Shown here in pieces: positions 35,004 to 44,242 of a DNA stretch of 64,000 nt. The translations under genes and the position numbers were made by a program. Source of the DNA: DATKNA01 sp963755755 (GTDB taxonomy: Bacteria > Actinomycetota > Actinomycetes > Actinomycetales > Kineosporiaceae); the NCBI GenBank assembly GCA_963755755.1, contig CAVWLJ010000010.1:1-64000 (forward strand), given 5' to 3'. Position 1 is the stretch's first letter; every line of letters starts with the position of its first letter. Under the pieces are notes generated by a model, which saw only the letters and a list, made by a program, of their open reading frames with translations, had not been told where the DNA came from and did not search any database.

Positions 35004-36420
35004 CCTGCGGTGGCGGACGGCCAGGACGAGGGCTGCGCACGTGAACGCGACCGAGACGCACAGGGCCAGCCCGTAGGCGGTGCCGTAGTGGGCTTCGCGA
35101 GCGGCGCCCGCGGCCGGAGCCCCGCGCACCGCCGCGTAGAACACCGCGGAGATGACCGCGGCGCCGACGGCGTTGCCGATCCGCTGGGAGGTCTGCAGCG
35201 TGCCGCCGGCGGTGGAGCCGCCCGCCACCGGCACCTCGGCCAGCGACAGCGCCTGGTTCGGGGTGATGACGCTGCCACCGCCGAGGCCCGCCACGAGCAG
35301 CGGCACGGCGAGCAGCAGTCCGACCCCGGCGGCGGTGGCGGTGCCGGGCGGCGAGGAACGCGACCAGCGCGGACGCCGCGACCCCGGTGCCGAAGAGGGC
35401 CAGCCCGCCGACCAGCACACGTGCGCCGAACCGGCGGAGCAGCCGGCCGGCGATCGGCGCCGCCACCGTCGCCCCGACCGCGTACGCCGACGCCGTGAGC
35501 CCCGAGTGCAACGCCGAGTACCCCAGCCCGTCCTGGAGGAAGAACGCCAGGACCAGCGGCGTCCCGGTGTAGGCGCAGAAGAACAGCAGCGCCAGCGCGA
35601 CGCCGTCGGCGTACGACGCCACCCGGAACAGCCCGATGTCGATGAGCGGGTGCCCGCGCCGCCGGGCCGGCCCGCGCTCCCAGGCGACGAACCCGGCGAG
35701 CACGCCGAGCGCGGGGACGAGCAGGAGCGCCAGCCGGGCGTCCCGGCTCGCGTCGTACTGCACCAGCGGGAACAGGACGCCGAACACGCCGACCGCGAGC
35801 AGCGCCGCGCCGGGCAGGTCGAGCCGGCGCACCTGGCCCGAGCGCGGCCGGGACGGCAGCCAGGCCCGGCAGAGCAGGAACGACGTGACCCCGATCGGCA
35901 GGTTGACGAGGAAGCAGAGCCGCCAGCCGTACACGGGGCCGCCGAGCGCGATGATCGTCCCGCCCACGACCGGGCCGGCGGCGGTGGCCACACCCACGGC
36001 CGTCCCGATCGCCCCGAACGCGCGCCCGCGCTCGTGCAGCGGGAAGAGTTGCTGCACGACGCCGGAGACCTGCGGGTTGACGAGCCCGCCGGCCAGGCCC
36101 TGCAGCAGCCGGCCGACGATGAGCACTCCCGGCGTGGGCGCGAGGCCGACCATCGCACTGAAGGCGGTGAACGCTCCGATCCCGATGAGCAGCATGCGCT
36201 TGCGGCCGCGGTCGTCGCCGAGCCGGCCCCCGATGATCGGCACCATGCCGAAGGCCAGTGCGTAGCCGGACACCACCCACTGCAGCTCCGCCGGCTGCGC
36301 GCCGGTGTTCCGCCCGATGGACGGCAGCGCGACGGTGACGATGCTGACGTCGAGGAGCGTGGTGAAGAGGGCGGTCACGCAGACGCCGAGGGCGCGCCAG
36401 CGCCGCGGGTCGAGCTCCAC
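35001..36420 (-). pseudogene. DHA2/EmrB-QacA-type MFS exporter, one frameshift
   Basis: A 14-helix drug:H+ antiporter-like protein. The N-terminal three quarters (LDVSIVTVALPSIGRNTG, GGRLGDDRGRKRMLLIG, GRLLQGLAGGLVNPQVSG) are in one frame down to VAFLAAR at about 35350. The last 115 residues (TATAAGVGLLLAVPLLVAGLGG to LVLAVRHRR) continue in another frame to 35001. One inserted or lost base in a GC run (CCGCCCGGCACCGCCACCGC) explains it. No other damage is visible apart from an uncertain 5' end. ATG 36462 has TAGCCT 6 nt upstream but meets TGA after six codons, hinting at a second indel. It would export cationic or lipophilic compounds if restored. Confidence 0.8.
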
Positions 36421-36482
36421 CTGCTCGCGGCGCAGGGGCTGTCACCGCTCCGACCCGGCCATGCTGCCAGGCTAAAACCCGG

Positions 36483-37460
36483 TCAGCCGGTGGGCGACGC
36501 CGCCCGGCCGTCGAGCACGCCGCTGACGAGCCGGGTCACCTCGTCCGCGCAGCCCCAGGAGAGGGTGAAGCCGCGCGAGCCGTGGCCGTAGCAGTGCACC
36601 AGGGTGCGGTCGGCGTCCTCCTCCGTGGGCCGGTGCTCGGCCTCGACCCGGACGCTCGGCCGGGCCGGGCGCAGGCCGACCCGGACGCCGGTGACGCGGG
36701 CGCCCCGGAGCCGCGGGACCAGCTCCGCGGCCCGCTCGGCCAGCCGTACGGCGGCCTCCCGGTCGGGCGTCGGGTTCCAGTCGTCCTCGTCGCCGGCGCC
36801 CTCGACGGCGACCACGTCGCCGTGCGGCAGTGCGGAGAACGGCGCGGTGAGGTCCCACCACCAGGCGTCGAGCCCCGGGTTCTCCAGCAGGACGGTCTGG
36901 GTGCGCACCGGCCGGACGCGGGGATCGGCGGCGAGCGCACGGGCCGCGACCCCGGTGGCGTCGACGACGATGCCGCGGGCGGGCAGCGCGGGGAGCGCCA
37001 GCCGGGTGAGCGTGCCGCCGGCGTCGAGCAGGCGGTCGCGCAGCCACGGCAGGTAGCGGCGCGGGTCGGCCAGCGGGAGCTCCGTGCGCCACCCGGCCGG
37101 GTGGCCGACCGCGGGCGCGGTCTCGTGCTCGAGCCGGACGGCGTCGCCGAACCGCTCCGCCCATGCGGGTGCGGCGGGGGCGGGGCCGTCGAGGAGGTGA
37201 CCGGGCGCGGTGCGGACCCCCGCGCGGGCGCCCTCGCCGGCGTTCTCGGCGGCGCGCAGTTCAGCGAGCGTGGTGGCGGCCCACCCGAGCTCGCGCTCGT
37301 CGCGGGTCGCGGGGAGCCACAGCGCGCCGCCGGCGGCGGACGCCGTTTCGAGCGGCAGGTCGCGGGCGAGGACGTCGACCGCGACACCGCGCTCGGCGAG
37401 GCGGACGGCGCACGTCAGGCCGAGAACTCCGGCGCCGACGACGGTCACGCGCTGTCGCAT
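36483..37460 (-). CDS. FAD-dependent D-amino-acid oxidase
   Basis: A 325-residue flavoenzyme of the DAO family that deaminates D-amino acids with oxygen. The N-terminal FAD-binding Rossmann motif is VTVVGAGVLGLTCAVRLAERG. VVDATGVAA and the active-site region RVGLRPARPSVRVEAE, with the arginine that holds the substrate carboxylate, follow. Then comes HCYGHGSRGFTLSWGCADEV, close to the family's VHNYGHGGxGxTLSWGCA. ATG 37460 has CATGAT exactly 6 nt upstream. A peroxisomal SKL-like tail is absent, as expected for bacteria. It may recycle D-amino acids of wall turnover or provide defence; neither is shown by context. Confidence 0.9.
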   Translation of the reverse strand: MRQRVTVVGAGVLGLTCAVRLAERGVAVDVLARDLPLETASAAGGALWLPATRDERELGWAATTLAELRAAENAGEGARAGVRTAPGHLLDGPAPAAPAWAERFGDAVRLEHETAPAVGHPAGWRTELPLADPRRYLPWLRDRLLDAGGTLTRLALPALPARGIVVDATGVAARALAADPRVRPVRTQTVLLENPGLDAWWWDLTAPFSALPHGDVVAVEGAGDEDDWNPTPDREAAVRLAERAAELVPRLRGARVTGVRVGLRPARPSVRVEAEHRPTEEDADRTLVHCYGHGSRGFTLSWGCADEVTRLVSGVLDGRAASPTG

Positions 37461-37506
37461 GCGCCGATCATGCCATTCCCCGGGGCCGGTGCTAGGAGAG
37501 CCGTTG

Positions 37507-38202
37507 CTAGAAGAGCCGGTGCTCGGAGGTGTCGTGGCCGCGCAGGGAGTCGTAGTCCAGGGTCACGCAGCGGATGCCCCGGTCCGTGGCGAGCACCTTG
37601 GCCTGCGGCTTGATCTCCTGCGCGGCGAAGACCCCGCTCACCGGAGCGAGCAGCGGGTCGCGGTTGAGCAGGTCGAGGTAGCGGGTGAGCTGCTCGACGC
37701 CGTCGATCTCGCCGCGGCGCTTGACCTCGACCGCGACGCTCGCGCCGCCGGGGTCGCGGACGAGGAGGTCGACCGGCCCGATCGCCGTCGGGTACTCGCG
37801 GCGCACCAGCGTGTACCCGTCGCCGAGGGTGTGGACGTGCTCGGCGAGCAGCTCCTGCAGGTGCGCCTCGACGCCGTCCTTGACCAGGCCGGGGTCGACG
37901 CCGAGCTCGTGCGTCGAGTCGTGCAGCACCTCGTGGAGGTGGACGACGAGGCGGTCGTCGGACTTGGCGTTCTGCACGGTCCACACCTGCGCGACGCCGG
38001 CGGCGCGGGCCTCGGCGTCCGGTTCGGCGATCTTCAGGGAGCACGGCGGGCTCATCCAGTTGAGCGGCTTGTACGAGCCGCCGTCGGAGTGCACGAGCAC
38101 CGAGCCGTCGGCCTTGACGAGCAGCAGGCGGCGGGCCAGCGGCAGGTGAGCGGTCAGCCGACCGGCATAGTCGACCGAGCACTCGGCGATGACGAGGCGC
38201 AC
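37507..38202 (-). CDS. nucS: Mismatch-specific endonuclease NucS/EndoMS
   Basis: The non-canonical mismatch-repair nuclease of actinobacteria and archaea, which lack MutS/MutL. The 231 residues begin VRLVIAECSVDYAGRLTAHLP, matching mycobacterial NucS, so GTG 38202 is preferred over in-frame codons up to 38277; TAGGTT lies 7 nt upstream. The N-terminal DNA-binding domain contains SYKPLNWMSPP. The C-terminal PD-(D/E)xK nuclease has GPVDLLVRD and VAVEVKRRGEIDG. The chain ends in HRLF, in line with the C-terminal tail that docks on the beta clamp. Location between murA and the epimerase matches mycobacteria (Rv1321). Confidence 0.95.
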   Translation of the reverse strand: MRLVIAECSVDYAGRLTAHLPLARRLLLVKADGSVLVHSDGGSYKPLNWMSPPCSLKIAEPDAEARAAGVAQVWTVQNAKSDDRLVVHLHEVLHDSTHELGVDPGLVKDGVEAHLQELLAEHVHTLGDGYTLVRREYPTAIGPVDLLVRDPGGASVAVEVKRRGEIDGVEQLTRYLDLLNRDPLLAPVSGVFAAQEIKPQAKVLATDRGIRCVTLDYDSLRGHDTSEHRLF

Positions 38203-38225
38203 GGCCCCGAACCTACAGCTCCCGA

Positions 38226-38231
38226 TAGCGT
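38226..38231 (+). promoter_or_regulatory. -10 hexamer TAGCGT upstream of the 38240 gene
   Basis: TAGCGT, 8 nt before GTG 38240, in a 37-bp divergent gap shared with nucS. Confidence 0.4.
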
Positions 38232-38239
38232 CGGGGCCC

Positions 38240-38992
38240 GTGGCCTCGAACCTGGCGTGCGTCGGTCTGGCATCCACCGAGGAGTCGCTCGAGGCGCTCG
38301 TGCGTCACGCCCTGGCGAACGGAGAGCCGCTCGGCTCCGTCGGCACCACCCGCCTGGTCCGCTGGACCGACCCCAGCGGCGCGCGGCTCCTCGTCGGCGT
38401 CGACGAGGTGGTCGGGGTCGTCTCCGAGCTGCTGCCGCTCTTCTCCGGCCGCCCCGGCGCCCGGCTGACGGGCGTCACGCTCGTCAACGACGACGTCGCC
38501 CGCGCGGACGTCGTCGACGACGAGGGCGAGCAGCTGACCGGCCTGGCCCTCGAGCTCGAGCAGCGGATGGCGCTGCGGCTCGGCGACCCGCCGGCCGCAC
38601 CCGTGCCCGCCGTCCTCGTCGGCCTCGGCATCGACGTCGAGGTGTTCCCCGACCCGGACGCCTTCGGGTCGTCCGACGCGAGCTTCCTGCTGCCGGGCGG
38701 TCCGCCCGGGCCGGACGGCCCACCGCTGCGCGTCGCGGCCGAGTCGTTCTTCTCGTACGGGGTCTTCGGCGACGACGAGGACGCCGAGGCGTACGCCCGG
38801 CTCGCCGGTGTCGTGCTCGCATCGTCACGACGCGAGGTCGCGTACACGGGGCAGGCGTTCCAGGCGGTGCGGGTGCGGACGGTCGGCGTCGAGATGGACG
38901 TCTGCCTGCCCGCCGACGCCCATCCTGTGCCCCCCGCGCCGGGCGGGGTCGTCGCCGGAACGGTCTTTCTGGTCGGGTCCCTCGTGCTCTGA
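38240..38992 (+). CDS. Hypothetical conserved protein divergent from nucS
   Basis: A 250-residue soluble, acidic protein of unknown function. The N terminus VASNLACVGLASTEESLEALV is followed by repeated beta-type strands (RLLVGVDEVVGVVSELLPLF, RLTGVTLVNDDVARADVVDDEG, VPAVLVGLGIDVEVFPDPDAF), with no membrane segment. GTG 38240 is chosen since TAGCGT lies 8 nt upstream and an in-frame extension to 38189 would overlap the nucS start. The pairing with nucS in a short divergent gap may mean shared control, but no functional motif is visible. Confidence 0.75.
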   Translation: MASNLACVGLASTEESLEALVRHALANGEPLGSVGTTRLVRWTDPSGARLLVGVDEVVGVVSELLPLFSGRPGARLTGVTLVNDDVARADVVDDEGEQLTGLALELEQRMALRLGDPPAAPVPAVLVGLGIDVEVFPDPDAFGSSDASFLLPGGPPGPDGPPLRVAAESFFSYGVFGDDEDAEAYARLAGVVLASSRREVAYTGQAFQAVRVRTVGVEMDVCLPADAHPVPPAPGGVVAGTVFLVGSLVL

Positions 38993-39074
38993 GCCCTCGG
39001 TCGGCCGGCTCCTCCCCGTGAGGGCGCTCTGCGAGACTGCGAGGACGGAGACGGACGTCGAGGAGGACGCGGCG

Positions 39075-40764
39075 ATGACGCGCGGGAGCAACCGGCCGAT
39101 CGAGGTCGTCGGGGTCGTGGGGCTCGGGACGATGGGCGCCGGCATCGCCGAGGTTCTGGCCCGCAACGGCCTGGAGGTGATCGCCGTCGAGGCCGACGAG
39201 AGCCGGCTGGCCACGGGCCGCGGGCACGTCGAGCGCTCCACCTCACGGGCCGTCGCCCGCGGGAAGCTCAGTGAGGCCGACCAGCAGGCGTTGCTCGGCC
39301 GGATCCGGTTCACCTCCGCCCCGGAGGACCTCGCCGCCGCCCACCTGGTTATCGAGGCGGTGCCGGAGAAGCTCGACCTCAAGCGGGAGATCTTCGGCAA
39401 GCTCGACTCGATCTGCTCGCCGGAGACGGTGCTCGCGACGAACACCTCGAGCCTGTCCGTCACCGAGATCTCCGTCGCCACGCACGACCCGAGCCGCGTC
39501 GTCGGCATGCACTTCTTCAACCCGGCGCCGGTCCAGAAGTTCGTCGAGATCGTGCGGACGGTCGTGACGGAGCCGGACGTCGTGGACGCCGTCGTCGACC
39601 TTGCCCGGCGGCTGGGCAAGCAGCCCGTCGTCGTGGGCGACAGGGCCGGCTTCATCGCGAACGCCCTGCTGTTCGGCTACCTCAACCACGCCGTGCAGAT
39701 GTACGAGCAGCGCCACGCGACCCGCGAGGACCTGGACGCCGCGATGACGCTCGGCTGCGGCCTGCCCATGGGCCCGCTCGCGCTGATGGATCTCATCGGG
39801 CTGGACACCGCCTCCGAGATCCTCGACACGATGTACAAGCAGGGCCGGGACCGGCTGCACGCGCCCGCGCCGCTGCTCAAGCAGCTCGTCGCGGCCGGCC
39901 TGCTGGGTCGCAAGACGGGTCGAGGCTTCTACACCTACGCCGAGCCGGGGTCCTCGAAGGTCGTCCCGGACCCGCCCGGCGGCGTGGCCCCGCCGGCTCC
40001 CGCACCGGAGGCCGAGCCGCGCGAGGTGCGCACCGTCGGCGTCGTGGGTTCCGGGACGCTGGCGACCGGATTGGCCGAGGTGTTCGCCGGCGCCGGGTAC
40101 GAGGTGGTGCTCGTCGCGGACAGCGCGGAGAGGGCCCGGCCTGGAGGATCTCGCGGACGCCGACCTCGTCGTCGAGGCCGTCGTCGAGGAGCTCGGCGTC
40201 AAGAAGGCGCTGTTCGAGAACCTCGACGAGATCTGCCGTCCGGGCGCGGTGCTCGCGACGACGACGTCGTCGCTGCCGGTCATCGAGTGCGCGGCGGCGA
40301 CCTCGCGGCCCGGCGACGTCGTCGGCCTGCACGTCTTCGACCCGGTGCCGGCGATGAACCTGGTCGAGGTCGTCGAGACCGTGGCGACGACGCCGGACGT
40401 CGTCGCCACCGCGCTGGCCGTCGCCGAGCGCCTGGGCAAGCACGCCATCCGCTGCGCCGACCGAGCCGGCTTCGTCGTCAACGCCTTGCTCTTCCCCTAC
40501 CTGAACGACGCCGTGCGGATGCTCGCGGAGCGCTACGCGACCGCCGACGACATCGACATCGCGATGAAGGCGGGCTGCGGCTACCCGGTGGGGCCGTTCG
40601 AGCTGCTCGACGTCGTCGGCCTCGACGTGGCACTGGCCATCCAGCGCTCGCTGTACCTGCAGTTCCGCGAGCCGGGCTACGCACCGACGCCGCTGCTCGA
40701 GCAGCTCGTCACCGCCGGCTACCTCGGCCGCAAGACCGGCCGCGGCTTCCGCACGTACAGCTGA
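39075..40764 (+). CDS. Tandem 3-hydroxyacyl-CoA dehydrogenase, second copy shortened and frameshifted
   Basis: Oxidises (S)-3-hydroxybutyryl/acyl-CoA with NAD(P). The first copy (about 1-290) is complete: VVGLGTMGAGIAEVL, VIEAVPEKLDLKREIF, MHFFNPAPVQKFVEIV with the catalytic His, and GYLNHAVQMYEQRHAT. A Pro-rich linker leads to a second copy starting VVGSGTLATGLAEVFAGAGYEV. After DSAERARP (about 40137) the frame shifts and about 38 residues of the NAD-domain helices are missing. The sequence then continues LEDLADADLVVEAVVEELG to the C terminus GRKTGRGFRTYS (40764). Two-copy proteins of this type exist in actinobacteria, so the design is normal but the second NAD site is broken. ATG 39075 has AGGAGG 8 nt upstream. 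Confidence 0.85.
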
Positions 40765-40768
40765 ACCC

Positions 40769-41422
40769 GTGACGATCGAGGACTCCGGACCGCGCGCCGC
40801 CGCGCTGGCCGACGTGCTGACCGCCGCGGCGGAGGGCGTCTTCCCGCCCGTCGACGGCCGGGTCGAGGTGGTGCCGCCGTACCTCGACGGCGTGGAAGCG
40901 GTCGTCTCCTTCACCGGGCACGCCCTGGTGGTGACGACGCTCCCGATCGACGTCCTCGTCGCAGCCGGCGCGGACGGGTTCGCGGGGGCGGTGTCGCTGC
41001 CGGTGCTGTCCCTGCTCGCCGGTCCGGACGGCGCCGTCGACGTCCTCGATGCCCTGCTCGTCGCGCGGGGCACCGGCGGAGGGTCGCTGCCGGAACGCCC
41101 GGACCTGGAGGGGCATCCGCGCGTCGGCTATGCGCGAGCCTGGCGGCGGGACGTCCGGGTGTTCGGGAACGAGCACGGGCTCGTCACGCTCGCCCGCGGC
41201 CTCGGCGGCGTTCGGGAGCTGTCGTTCGAGGTGGCCGAGGACCGCCGCGGCCGAGGCCACGGCCGTGCGCTGCTGCGGCAGGCCCTGGGGCTCGTGCCCG
41301 ACGGCGAGCCGGTGTTCGCCGCGGTGGCGCCGGGTAACGCGGCATCCCTGCGATCGCTGCTCGCCGCGGGCTTCGCGCCGATCGGCTCCGTCGTGCTCGT
41401 CCGCCCCGGCCGGGAGGGCTGA
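40769..41422 (+). CDS. GNAT-family N-acetyltransferase
   Basis: 217 residues. The C-terminal half is a GNAT domain: FEVAEDRRGRGHGRALLRQAL is the acetyl-CoA loop (motif A, R/Q-x-x-G-x-G/A), followed by FAAVAPGNAASLRSLLAAGFAPIGSVVL (motif B). The N-terminal 110 residues are not recognised and may bind the substrate. GTG 40769 starts 4 bp after the dehydrogenase stop, so it is probably co-transcribed. It converges with the FmdB-like gene. Substrate unknown. Confidence 0.85.
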   Translation: MTIEDSGPRAAALADVLTAAAEGVFPPVDGRVEVVPPYLDGVEAVVSFTGHALVVTTLPIDVLVAAGADGFAGAVSLPVLSLLAGPDGAVDVLDALLVARGTGGGSLPERPDLEGHPRVGYARAWRRDVRVFGNEHGLVTLARGLGGVRELSFEVAEDRRGRGHGRALLRQALGLVPDGEPVFAAVAPGNAASLRSLLAAGFAPIGSVVLVRPGREG

Positions 41423-41432
41423 GCAGCCCGCG

Positions 41433-41651
41433 TCAGCCGCAGCCGCACGCGCCGCCGCAGCAGCCGCCTGCCCCGCCCGAGGGCGCAGGGGCGACGGTGC
41501 CCGCCCGGCCGGTGAGACCGACCGTGGGCAGCAGGCGCACGGTGTCGTCGTGCCCCTGCGGGCAGGGCGCGGGCCGGTCCGCCTGGGCGATGGGACGGCT
41601 GACCTCGAAGGTGGTGCCGCAGGCGCGGCACCTCACGTCGTACCTCGGCAC
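41433..41651 (-). CDS. FmdB-family zinc-ribbon protein
   Basis: A 72-residue protein with an N-terminal zinc ribbon, VPRYDVRCRACGTTFEV (CxxC) and CPQGHDD (C with His), as in the FmdB/CxxC_CXXC_SSSS family. It ends in a Cys/Gly-rich tail GGCCGGACGCG that could bind metal. The family was named from an amidase operon regulator and its true role is unsettled. GTG 41651 fits the conserved MPRYDYRC start. It is divergent from the 41719 gene. Confidence 0.85.
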   Translation of the reverse strand: MPRYDVRCRACGTTFEVSRPIAQADRPAPCPQGHDDTVRLLPTVGLTGRAGTVAPAPSGGAGGCCGGACGCG

Positions 41652-41718
41652 GAGAAGCTCCCGACGGACGGACTGGGTGACGAGGTCAGTCTGCCTCGTA
41701 CCCCTGACACTGGAGAAC

Positions 41719-42036
41719 GTGCCCCGCAGCAACCGCCCCCGACGCCCCGCCGCCGGCGTCCGCCCTGCCCCCGTGAGCGCGGACGATCTCGAGACCAGGC
41801 TGGTCCACGGCGGCGGCCGGCTCGAGGAGCACCCGGACGGCGCCTGGCGGGTCCGCGCGGTTCCCGGCGCGGCGGCGTCGAAGGCGTACGTGTGTCCGGG
41901 CTGCCGGCAGCAGATCGTGCCGGGCACGCCGCACGTGGTCGCCTGGCCCGCCGAGCAGATGGGCGCCTTCGGCGGACCGGGCGACCGGCGTCACTGGCAC
42001 ACCGCCTGCTGGTCCGCGCGGGATCGGCGGCGCTGA
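41719..42036 (+). CDS. Hypothetical small zinc-binding-like protein
   Basis: A 105-residue protein with a basic N terminus (VPRSNRPRRPAAGVRPAP). A C-terminal part has CPGCRQQIVPGTPHVVAWPAE and RRHWHTACW. The Cys/His pattern (CPGC...H...HWH..C) looks like a metal site. Proteins of this layout are widespread in actinobacteria, often mislabelled ATP/GTP-binding; the function is not known. GTG 41719 is the likely start; an in-frame extension would run antisense through the zinc-ribbon gene. Confidence 0.75.
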   Translation: MPRSNRPRRPAAGVRPAPVSADDLETRLVHGGGRLEEHPDGAWRVRAVPGAAASKAYVCPGCRQQIVPGTPHVVAWPAEQMGAFGGPGDRRHWHTACWSARDRRR

Positions 42037-42057
42037 CCAACAGGCGGTGCGGGACGT

Positions 42058-43326
42058 TCAGCGGCGGGCGACGGTCTCCGGCTGGGCCGGCAGGGTGATG
42101 GTGCGGTCGGCGGGCTCGATGTTCTCGGTCTCGTCCTCCGACGGTGCCTGCCCGACGGCGGGCTGCTGCGCGGACTGCCCGAGCTGCGCGGCGCCCGGCA
42201 CGGACATCGCACCGAGCAGGTGGCGCAGCTGGTCGAGGTGCCCGGTGATGCTGTCGCGCTGGCGGGTGAGCTCGTCCACCTGGCGCTGAGCGGCACGGCG
42301 GGCGCGCTCGGCCTCGGCCTTGGACTCCGACATGAGCTTGTCGGCCTGCTGCTTGGCCTCGGTGAGCACCTGCTCGGCGTTGCGACGCGCGGTGGCGAGC
42401 AGCCCCTTGGAGTGCTCGTCCGCGTCGCGGCGCACCGACTCCGCCTGCTCGACCGCCTTCGCCGCGCGCTGCTCGGCGGCAGCCGCGCGCTGCTCGGCCT
42501 CCCCGACGAGCTGAGTGGCCTGGGCGACCGCGGCCTCGTGGCGCTCGGCGTCGACGCGCTCGGCCTCCTCGCGGCGAGCCGCGAGCTTGACCTCGAGGTC
42601 GGTCGTCATCTGCTCGACGCGCGCCCGGGTCTCCTCGTGCAGCGCGTTCGCGGCGCCGCGCACCTCGTCGGCCTCGCGCTTGGCGTTGTTCCGCAGCTCG
42701 TCGACCTCGCGCTTGGCGGCGGCGCGCAGCTCGGTGACCTCGCGCTCGGCGGTCGCGCGCAGCCGGGCGAGCTCGCGCTCCACCGTCGTCCGCTTCTCGC
42801 TGGTCTCGTGCTCGGTGACGGACCGGAGCTTCGCGGCCTCGCGCTCGGCGACCGCGAGCATCTCCTCGGCCTTGCGGGTCGCCGTGGCGACGATCTCCTC
42901 GGCCTCGGTCGTCGCGCTCTGGCGCACCTCGGTGCTCTCGCGCTGCGCGGACGCCGTCAGCTCGTTCGCCTCGTTCTGCGCGGCCGCACGGGCCTGCGCC
43001 GCCTCGACGCGAGCCTGCGCCAGCGCGTCGTCGGCGTCCTTGGTCGCGGCTGCGATGACGTCGCTCGCCTGCTCCTCCGCCAGACGCAGCAACTGCTCGA
43101 TCCGGGCGCCGAGGCCGCTGTAGGAGGGCCGCTCGACCTCGCGCAGCTGGCGATGCGCCTCCGCGACCTCGCCTGCGAGCTTCATCGCGCGCGTGTCGAG
43201 CTCCTCGACCCGGGCCCGCGCGTCGCGCAGGGCCCCTTCGAGGGCGCCGATCCGATCGTCGACCTGCGTCTTGTCGTAGCCGCTGATCCGTGTTTGGAAC
43301 AACTGCCCGTTTTGCTCTCCGGCCAC
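42058..43326 (-). CDS. Long coiled-coil protein, FilP/Scy/DivIVA-like
   Basis: 422 residues, nearly all coiled coil. A short N-terminal head (QLFQTRISGYDKTQVDDRIGALE) resembles the DivIVA/GpsB membrane-binding start. It is followed by over 300 residues of Ala/Glu/Arg/Gln heptads with repeated units such as AEREVTELRAAAKREVDELRN. The C-terminal tail is disordered and acidic. This composition is that of actinobacterial polar cytoskeleton proteins (FilP, Scy; often annotated cellulose-binding). It would form filaments or scaffold growth at the cell pole. GTG 43326 has AGGAAGGG upstream. A candidate promoter lies at 43445-43472. Confidence 0.8.
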   Translation of the reverse strand: MAGEQNGQLFQTRISGYDKTQVDDRIGALEGALRDARARVEELDTRAMKLAGEVAEAHRQLREVERPSYSGLGARIEQLLRLAEEQASDVIAAATKDADDALAQARVEAAQARAAAQNEANELTASAQRESTEVRQSATTEAEEIVATATRKAEEMLAVAEREAAKLRSVTEHETSEKRTTVERELARLRATAEREVTELRAAAKREVDELRNNAKREADEVRGAANALHEETRARVEQMTTDLEVKLAARREEAERVDAERHEAAVAQATQLVGEAEQRAAAAEQRAAKAVEQAESVRRDADEHSKGLLATARRNAEQVLTEAKQQADKLMSESKAEAERARRAAQRQVDELTRQRDSITGHLDQLRHLLGAMSVPGAAQLGQSAQQPAVGQAPSEDETENIEPADRTITLPAQPETVARR

Positions 43327-43444
43327 TGGCTCGGCCCTTCCTGACCCCTGAGGTCTTACACGTCGCGGAACCGCATGATCGCACCCGGTGGCGCTCCCGG
43401 AGCTCCCGGTTCCCGGACGCCCAGTCCTTCTCCCGGCGGGAGGC

Positions 43445-43472
43445 AGACTACCCCCACCTTGCCCAGGTGAAG
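43445..43472 (-). promoter_or_regulatory. Candidate promoter of the coiled-coil gene
   Basis: Minus-strand CTTCAC (43472-43467), 16-nt spacer, TAGTCT (43450-43445), giving a leader of about 110 nt. The rest of the 43327-43558 gap shows no gene or strong hairpin. Confidence 0.3.
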
Positions 43473-43558
43473 GTTACGGTGGGCATCAAAAGAGGTCTGT
43501 CCGATCTCGAAAAGCAGGTAGGTCCGTGACAGCGTGGGGTGGACGAGGCCGCGTCTCT

Positions 43559-44098
43559 TCACACCGTTAGTCGCCCATTCCTCTCCGTAGTTGGCGCCTT
43601 TGCGTCGGCGGCGACGTGCGAGGGGACGAAGTGGGTCAGTCCGGCGCTCGGCTCCACGAGCTCGACGAGGACGCCGCCGGCGTCCTTGGGGTGGACGAAG
43701 TTGATCCGGCTGCCGGCGGTGCCGCGCCGGGGGGCGTCGTAGAGCAACCGGACGCCGCGCTCGCGCAAAGCGGCACTCACGGCGTCCACGTCGTCGACGC
43801 GGTACGCGACCTGCTGCAGCCCCGGCCCGGAGCGGTCGAGGAACCTGGCGATCGTGGACTCCGGCGTCAACGGCGCGAGCACCTGCACGCAGCTGCCCGA
43901 ACCGCCGACCGCGAGCATCGCCTCGCGGACGCCCTGCTCCTCGTTGACCTCCTCGTGCACCAGCCGCATGCCGAACACGCGCTGGTAGAAGTCCAGCGCA
44001 GCGTCGTAGTCCGGGACGGCCACGCCGACGTGGTCGATGGCCGTGAAGAGCTCGGTCGGGAGGGATTGGAAGGCGGGGGCGTCGGTGCTGCCGGTCAT
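43559..44098 (-). CDS. mce: Methylmalonyl-CoA epimerase
   Basis: A vicinal-oxygen-chelate fold enzyme that interconverts (S)- and (R)-methylmalonyl-CoA so the B12-dependent mutase can use it. DHVGVAVPDYDAALDFYQRVFG supplies the first metal His, GLQQVAYRVDDVDA the Gln ligand, and GVLVELVEPS the Glu. It is 179 residues with a non-conserved C-terminal tail of about 30. ATG 44098 has TAGCCT exactly 6 nt upstream. The gene is divergent from the thiolase, mirroring the Rv1322A-Rv1323 order. It works with the adenosyltransferase (28.2 kb) and MeaB (45.5 kb); the mutase itself is not in the window. Confidence 0.93.
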   Translation of the reverse strand: MTGSTDAPAFQSLPTELFTAIDHVGVAVPDYDAALDFYQRVFGMRLVHEEVNEEQGVREAMLAVGGSGSCVQVLAPLTPESTIARFLDRSGPGLQQVAYRVDDVDAVSAALRERGVRLLYDAPRRGTAGSRINFVHPKDAGGVLVELVEPSAGLTHFVPSHVAADAKAPTTERNGRLTV

Positions 44099-44104
44099 GC
44101 CCCG

Positions 44105-44110
44105 AGGCTA
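44105..44110 (-). promoter_or_regulatory. -10 hexamer TAGCCT, leaderless start of mce
   Basis: Minus-strand TAGCCT, 6 nt before ATG 44098. The divergent gap to the thiolase gene (GTG 44243) also contains TACGGT near 44181 on the plus strand. Confidence 0.5.
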
Positions 44111-44242
44111 GGCCGCTCGGGCTCGTGCGCGTGGTGAGGGAGGCCACGAGCGCGACTGTCTGCGCGTCGGCCGGGAGAGTTACGGTGAAGGGCGGCGGAC
44201 CTCCACGAGAGCCGCCCCGTTCCCCCAGCTGAGGAGCTCACC

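Noticed and set aside
44181..44186. TACGGT upstream of the thiolase as a leaderless box.
   Set aside because: It is about 57 nt from GTG 44243, which has its own purine-rich ribosome binding site, so it would be an ordinary promoter at best.
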